Origin: Streptosporangiaceae bacterium
GTDB taxonomy: Bacteria; Actinomycetota; Actinomycetes; Streptosporangiales; Streptosporangiaceae
NCBI GenBank assembly: GCA_025935815.1
Contig: JAICUO010000003.1
Span: 1 to 48,096, forward strand
Direction: 5' to 3'
DNA length: 48,096 nt
The notes below the pieces were generated by a model. It did no database searches and had not been told where the DNA came from. It saw only the letters and a program-made list of their open reading frames with translations. Every line of letters begins with the position of its first letter. Within the stretch, counting starts at the first letter, position 1. Both the position numbers and the translations under genes were made by a program. Below, in pieces: positions 44,114 through 48,096 of this stretch.

Positions 44114-45604
44114 CTAGGCGAGCTCGATCAGCGGGAACGCCCGGTGCCTGCGCGGGGGCATGAGGAAGTTCTGCCGGCGCGTGGCGGTCAGGAAGCGCTC
44201 CAGCCCGTTGTCCTCGGGAGCGACGCCGAACTGGTTCACCAGGTCCAGCGACGCCTGGTTGACGCGCATCACCCGGAAGAACTCCGCGGTCGGGGTGAAG
44301 ATGCTGAACTGCAGCTTCGGCTGCGCCGAGCCGTTCGGGACGTCCAGGCTGTCCAGGCCGGGCCCGTCCATCCGGGCGTGGATGGGCGTCCCGTCGGCGG
44401 CCCGCGAGGAGCGTTGCAGCCCCGACAGGTGCCCCATCCGGTGCTCGCCGTTAAAGGTGTTGATGGCCTGGGCGTTGGCGGCCGCATCGCCGGCCCCCTG
44501 GAAGTTGTTGGGCAGGTAGGCCGGGCCGCCGCCATTGTTGAACTGGTTGCTGTTGCCCAGCGACGGGATCGGGTTGGAGCGGAACATGTACTGCACCCGC
44601 TCTTGGTAGGTCTCGCCGTCCGGCGGGTCGGCCGCGGGCGGCGCGTAGAACTGGGCCAGGTCCTGGATGACGTGCGAGAGGTGCTGGACGGAGGCGTTGT
44701 CGAAGTAGTCGCCGGCGTTCGCGTTGGTCAGCTTGGCGGACGCGTTGCCGACCGCCGTGCAGATCGGGGCCGGCCCGGCGCCGTTGGTGTGCTGGTCCAG
44801 GAATCCCATCCACATGGGCGAGTCGGCGTTGATCGACTGTGAGTACGAGAACCCGTGCGTCTCGGCCATGTTGCGCGGCAGCGATATCCCCACGAACATG
44901 GCGCGGCTGGAGGTGACGGTCGCCAGGCCCTGGAACAGGGCGGGTGAGGGGACCGCCGCGTTCTTGAGCCGGTTGCTGCCGCCCAGCCAGGCCATCACAT
45001 CGCTGATGATGGTGGAGTTGTCGCTGCGGAGCGTGATGAGCAGGTCGTTGGCCTCGATCCGGACCGGGACGTTGAAGGTCTCCTTGGTGATCCCCGGGTT
45101 GGCCGGGCTGACGTCGGTCGGAGAGGGCACGGCCTCCTCCAGCATGTACCGGCTGGTGTTGGAGGTCAGCCGGGGCATGTGCGAGGCGACCAGCGTCCCG
45201 TTCACCCCGCCGGGCAGCTTGTTGAAGTACGGGATCCCGTAGGCGAGGAAGGTGAAGATCCCGTCCGCGCGGAACGGGTAGGTCGCCTCGATGGTCGCCA
45301 GGGCGTTGGCGAGGTTCGTCTGGTCCGCCCTTGTCGGCGCGCGGTGGAGCGCCGCGGTGATGAACACCGTGTGCACTGGCGGCAGTTGCGCCGTTATGGT
45401 CCCGCCACCATCGTTAAAGGTGCGCGGCGCGGCAATAAAAGCGCCAATGTCGAATTGGATATCGGGCAGCGAGGAGGCTTCGAGCACCATGCGCTGCGGG
45501 GCGATGGCGTGCCGGCCCGCCAGTTCTACCGTGCCCAGGGCTAGGGCAAGGGCGCCCGCGCCTTTCAGCGCGATGCGCCGGCTGATCATTGGGGGTGATT
45601 CCAT
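44114..45604 (-). CDS. Tat-exported conserved hypothetical protein (start 45604 or 45589)
   Basis: MISRRIALKGAGALALALGTVELAG twin-arginine signal; C-term NGLERFLTATRRQNFLMPPRRHRAFPLIELA. Confidence 0.75.
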   Translation of the reverse strand: MESPPMISRRIALKGAGALALALGTVELAGRHAIAPQRMVLEASSLPDIQFDIGAFIAAPRTFNDGGGTITAQLPPVHTVFITAALHRAPTRADQTNLANALATIEATYPFRADGIFTFLAYGIPYFNKLPGGVNGTLVASHMPRLTSNTSRYMLEEAVPSPTDVSPANPGITKETFNVPVRIEANDLLITLRSDNSTIISDVMAWLGGSNRLKNAAVPSPALFQGLATVTSSRAMFVGISLPRNMAETHGFSYSQSINADSPMWMGFLDQHTNGAGPAPICTAVGNASAKLTNANAGDYFDNASVQHLSHVIQDLAQFYAPPAADPPDGETYQERVQYMFRSNPIPSLGNSNQFNNGGGPAYLPNNFQGAGDAAANAQAINTFNGEHRMGHLSGLQRSSRAADGTPIHARMDGPGLDSLDVPNGSAQPKLQFSIFTPTAEFFRVMRVNQASLDLVNQFGVAPEDNGLERFLTATRRQNFLMPPRRHRAFPLIELA

Positions 45605-45898
45605 GAGCGCGTCCTTCCTTGGGTAAGGCTGAGGCTGCGCTGATCGTAGGCTCTGCCAATGCTGTGCCAGATGCCCTGCAAACGCGTTTTGGCCGCCGCG
45701 AAGAATCCGTTTTTAGATTCGCCTCATAGGGCTCGCAGAGCGTTGCCAGAGGTACAGGGGGGAACTCGTGCAGTGCCTGGAGCATCACAGGCAGCAATCG
45801 CAGATCGCGCCACTCTGACCTCAGAGGTAAAACAACTGAAAATTTCACGATCAGAGCGGATCCAACATCTACCCGCGCGAAGATGCGCGAAATTGCGC

Positions 45899-45934
45899 GG
45901 GATCCGCGAAGCCGCCGCAGGCTCCGCGGATCCC
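45899..45934. other. Stem-loop GGGATCCGCG-a-AGCC-GCCGCA-GGCT-c-CGCGGATCCC
   Basis: 10-bp outer plus 4-bp inner perfect stems in a 748-bp intergenic region. Confidence 0.75.
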
Positions 45935-46245
45935 GCCGTACCACCCGCTAGAAGCCCGGCCGGCGGCCACCCGGCCGGCCGGCGCCGCACCTCCCAGGCG
46001 AGCCGCGCGCCGGATGCCAGCTGCGCTCACGCTAGGTTCCGTCAGCTAAACCGGTCAAGTTAAGGGGCGGCTGGCCGGCCTCCACCTGCGGCGGCGGCGG
46101 CAAGGACCATGAAACTCTCATGAAAACCCCGAGCGGGACCACAGCAGCTCCGGTGCCGCCGCGCCTGCGCTCCCGCCCCCTCGCGACCACGTCATCGCAC
46201 GCCACGCGGCGGATCGCGACGGCGCATCGCGTCCCGGGCCGCCGC

Positions 46246-46259
46246 CGATTGCGCAATCG
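46246..46259. other. 14-bp perfect palindrome CGATTGCGCAATCG
   Basis: Read directly from the sequence. Confidence 0.8.
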
Positions 46260-46352
46260 CTTCGCGCAAAACGTATCGTTTTCGTAAATATCGTGCACTA
46301 CAGCGTGTCGTATGCGCATTCACCGCGCTCCCTGGCGAGGCCGGCGGGACGG

Positions 46353-47495
46353 TTACTGGCCGATCCCGTGCACGGCCAGCAGGGTCGACATCCGGCTGAT
46401 CGCCACGGTCGGGTTAGGGAGCAGCCCGGCGTAGTCGGCGAGCCGGAAGACCTCGGCCAGGTGCAGCAGCGAGCGGGCGGACTGGGCGCCGCCGATCATC
46501 ACGAAGGCGTCCTGGTATCCCGCCAGCCAGGCCAGGAACACCAGCCCGGTCTTGTAGTCACGGGTCGGCGCCTCGAACACCTTGCGCGCCAGCGGCACGG
46601 TCGGCGCCAGGACCTCCTCGTAGCGCAGCTTGTCCCCGTCATCGAGCGCCCGCAGCGCGGTGGCCGCCGCGGGCGCGATCGCGTCGAAGATGCCCAGCAG
46701 CGCGTGGCTGCCGGTCGCGATCAGCGAGGGGTAGTTGAAGTCATCGCCGGTGTACAGCCGCACCCCGGCCGGCAGCGCCGTGCGCAGCGCGATCTCGTGG
46801 TTGGCGTCCAGCAGCGAGACCTTGATGCCGTCGATCCGGTCGGCGTTGTCCCGCACGAGCGTCAGCAGCGACTGGGTGGCGGCCCAGACGTCGCGCGCGC
46901 CCCAGTACCCGGCCAGCCACGGGTCGAACATCTCCCCCAGCCAGTGCAAGATCACCGGCCGGTCTGACTGGGACAGCACCTGCGCGTACACCTCGTGGTA
47001 GTCGCCGGGACCGCGGGCGATCGCGGCGAGCTCGCGGCTGCCCATCAGCACCGCGCTGGCCCCGGTCGCCCGGATCGCGGCCAGCTGCTCCAGGTAGGCG
47101 TGGGTGACCTGCGCCAGGCTGTCGGCGTACCGGGCGTGGTCGGTGCCGACGCCGACGGCGACCAGCTCGGCGGGGTCGCCGAAGTCGCGGGCGGCCGCCG
47201 CCGTGCGCGCGGCCAGCTCGCGGGTGGCGTCCCACTCCAGGCCCGCGTTGCGCTGGGCGGTGTCCATGCCGTCGGCGACCCGCAGCCCGTGGCTCCACAG
47301 GTGCCTGCGGAACCGCAGCGTCGCGTCCCAGTCCAGCGCGGCCGGCGCCGGGCCGGCCAGCGGGTCGGCGACCACGTGCGCCGCCGCGTACGCGACCCGC
47401 GACCGGGGCAGCTTGCCTTGCATCTGCCACTGCGGCGGCGGGTGCACCTGGTAGGCCTCCAGGGTCCCGTCCGCCCGGGGCAAGGTGATCCTCAT
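46353..47495 (-). CDS. DUF993 / dihydrodipicolinate synthase-like family protein
   Basis: ATG 47495: MRITLPRADGTLEAYQV...LIHWLGEMFDPWLAGYWG-type segment, IDGIKVSLLDANHEIALR, LYTGDDFNYPSLI. Confidence 0.8.
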   Translation of the reverse strand: MRITLPRADGTLEAYQVHPPPQWQMQGKLPRSRVAYAAAHVVADPLAGPAPAALDWDATLRFRRHLWSHGLRVADGMDTAQRNAGLEWDATRELAARTAAAARDFGDPAELVAVGVGTDHARYADSLAQVTHAYLEQLAAIRATGASAVLMGSRELAAIARGPGDYHEVYAQVLSQSDRPVILHWLGEMFDPWLAGYWGARDVWAATQSLLTLVRDNADRIDGIKVSLLDANHEIALRTALPAGVRLYTGDDFNYPSLIATGSHALLGIFDAIAPAAATALRALDDGDKLRYEEVLAPTVPLARKVFEAPTRDYKTGLVFLAWLAGYQDAFVMIGGAQSARSLLHLAEVFRLADYAGLLPNPTVAISRMSTLLAVHGIGQ

Positions 47496-47564
47496 GGGCT
47501 TTCCCCGCCCCCGTTGTCGCCCTCCATCCCCCAAACCATACTGACCGGGAAGGGATGTGGAGAC

Positions 47565-48096
47565 ATGTACGTTCCCACGCATTTCGCGGCGGATGACGCG
47601 GCTGTTCACGATTTGCTGCAACGGCACGGCGCGGCTGACCTTGTCACGCTGACGGCGGACGGGCTGGTGGCCACGATGCTGCCGTTCAGCTACGTGCCCG
47701 CCTCGCCGGATGGGCCGGCCGCGCTGCACGGGCACCTGGCCAGGAACAACACGCAGTGGAGGCTCCCCGCGCGCGGCGAGGCGCTCGCGATCGTGCGCGG
47801 GCCGGATGCCTACATCTCGCCGTCGTTCTACGCCGAGTCCAAGCCCGCGCACGGCCGGGTCGTCCCCACCTGGAACTACGTGACCGCGCACGTGTACGGC
47901 GAGCTGGTCGTGCACGACGACCCCGGGTGGACCGAGAGCGTGGTCCGCCGCCTGACCGCCAAGCACGAGGCGGGCAGCCCCCGCCCGTGGGCGGTCGACG
48001 ACGCGCCGGCCGCGTTCATCGCGGGCCAGCTGCGCGCCATCGTCGGCGTCGAGCTGGTGATCAGCCGGATCGAGGCCAAGGCGAAGCTGAGCCAGA
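47565..48096 (+). CDS. FMN-binding PaiB-like protein (truncated by window end)
   Basis: MYVPTHFAADDAAVHDLLQRHGAADLVTLTADGLVATMLPF...ARNNTQWRL...YISPSFYAESKPAHGRVVPTWNYVTAHVYG. Confidence 0.88.
   Translation, partial: MYVPTHFAADDAAVHDLLQRHGAADLVTLTADGLVATMLPFSYVPASPDGPAALHGHLARNNTQWRLPARGEALAIVRGPDAYISPSFYAESKPAHGRVVPTWNYVTAHVYGELVVHDDPGWTESVVRRLTAKHEAGSPRPWAVDDAPAAFIAGQLRAIVGVELVISRIEAKAKLSQ

Noticed and set aside
45659-46063. 134-aa plus-strand ORF in the large intergenic region
   Set aside because: Ser/Arg/Ala/Pro-rich, no plausible RBS or domain, overlaps the stem-loop; treated as noncoding

Overview
High-GC actinobacterial-type chromosomal segment (host inferred from GC content, codon usage and gene content) carrying about 38 supportable CDSs. 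I saw no rRNA, tRNA, CRISPR array, transposase or integrase. Most genes are ordinary accessory or metabolic genes: VOC, GNAT, class II DAHP synthase, serine beta-lactamase-like, UbiG-like methyltransferase, M20 peptidase, MFS, OsmC, DrrAB-type ABC exporter, UDPGP-type uridylyltransferase, MBL hydrolases, TetR, phosphoribosyltransferase, DUF993 and PaiB-like. The most interesting part is about 8.07-20.15 kb. (i) A STAND/NLR-like NTPase-TPR protein starts with a short RHIM-like segment (LAVQVGDNNTQYNYY), which suggests amyloid signalling. (ii) About 2 kb away is a tightly coupled five-gene minus-strand operon: SWIM-like Cys/His protein, unknown 477-aa protein, VWA, MoxR-like AAA+ and a large DUF5682-like protein with TraB/TIKI-like motifs. 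It has the architecture of an NTP-dependent conflict or quality-control system. Other signals include a four-half-site TTAGCCTT operator between divergent MBL and TetR genes, a 20-bp palindrome over the predicted promoter of a GlsB-like stress gene, a 17-bp perfect-stem bidirectional terminator, an isolated VOC N-terminal remnant, a possible decayed secreted-protein gene behind a GTTAGGAAAC-type operator, and two convergent proteins sharing an RxRMxxTGExYxxA N-terminal module. All family calls come from reading motifs by eye; no database search was run.
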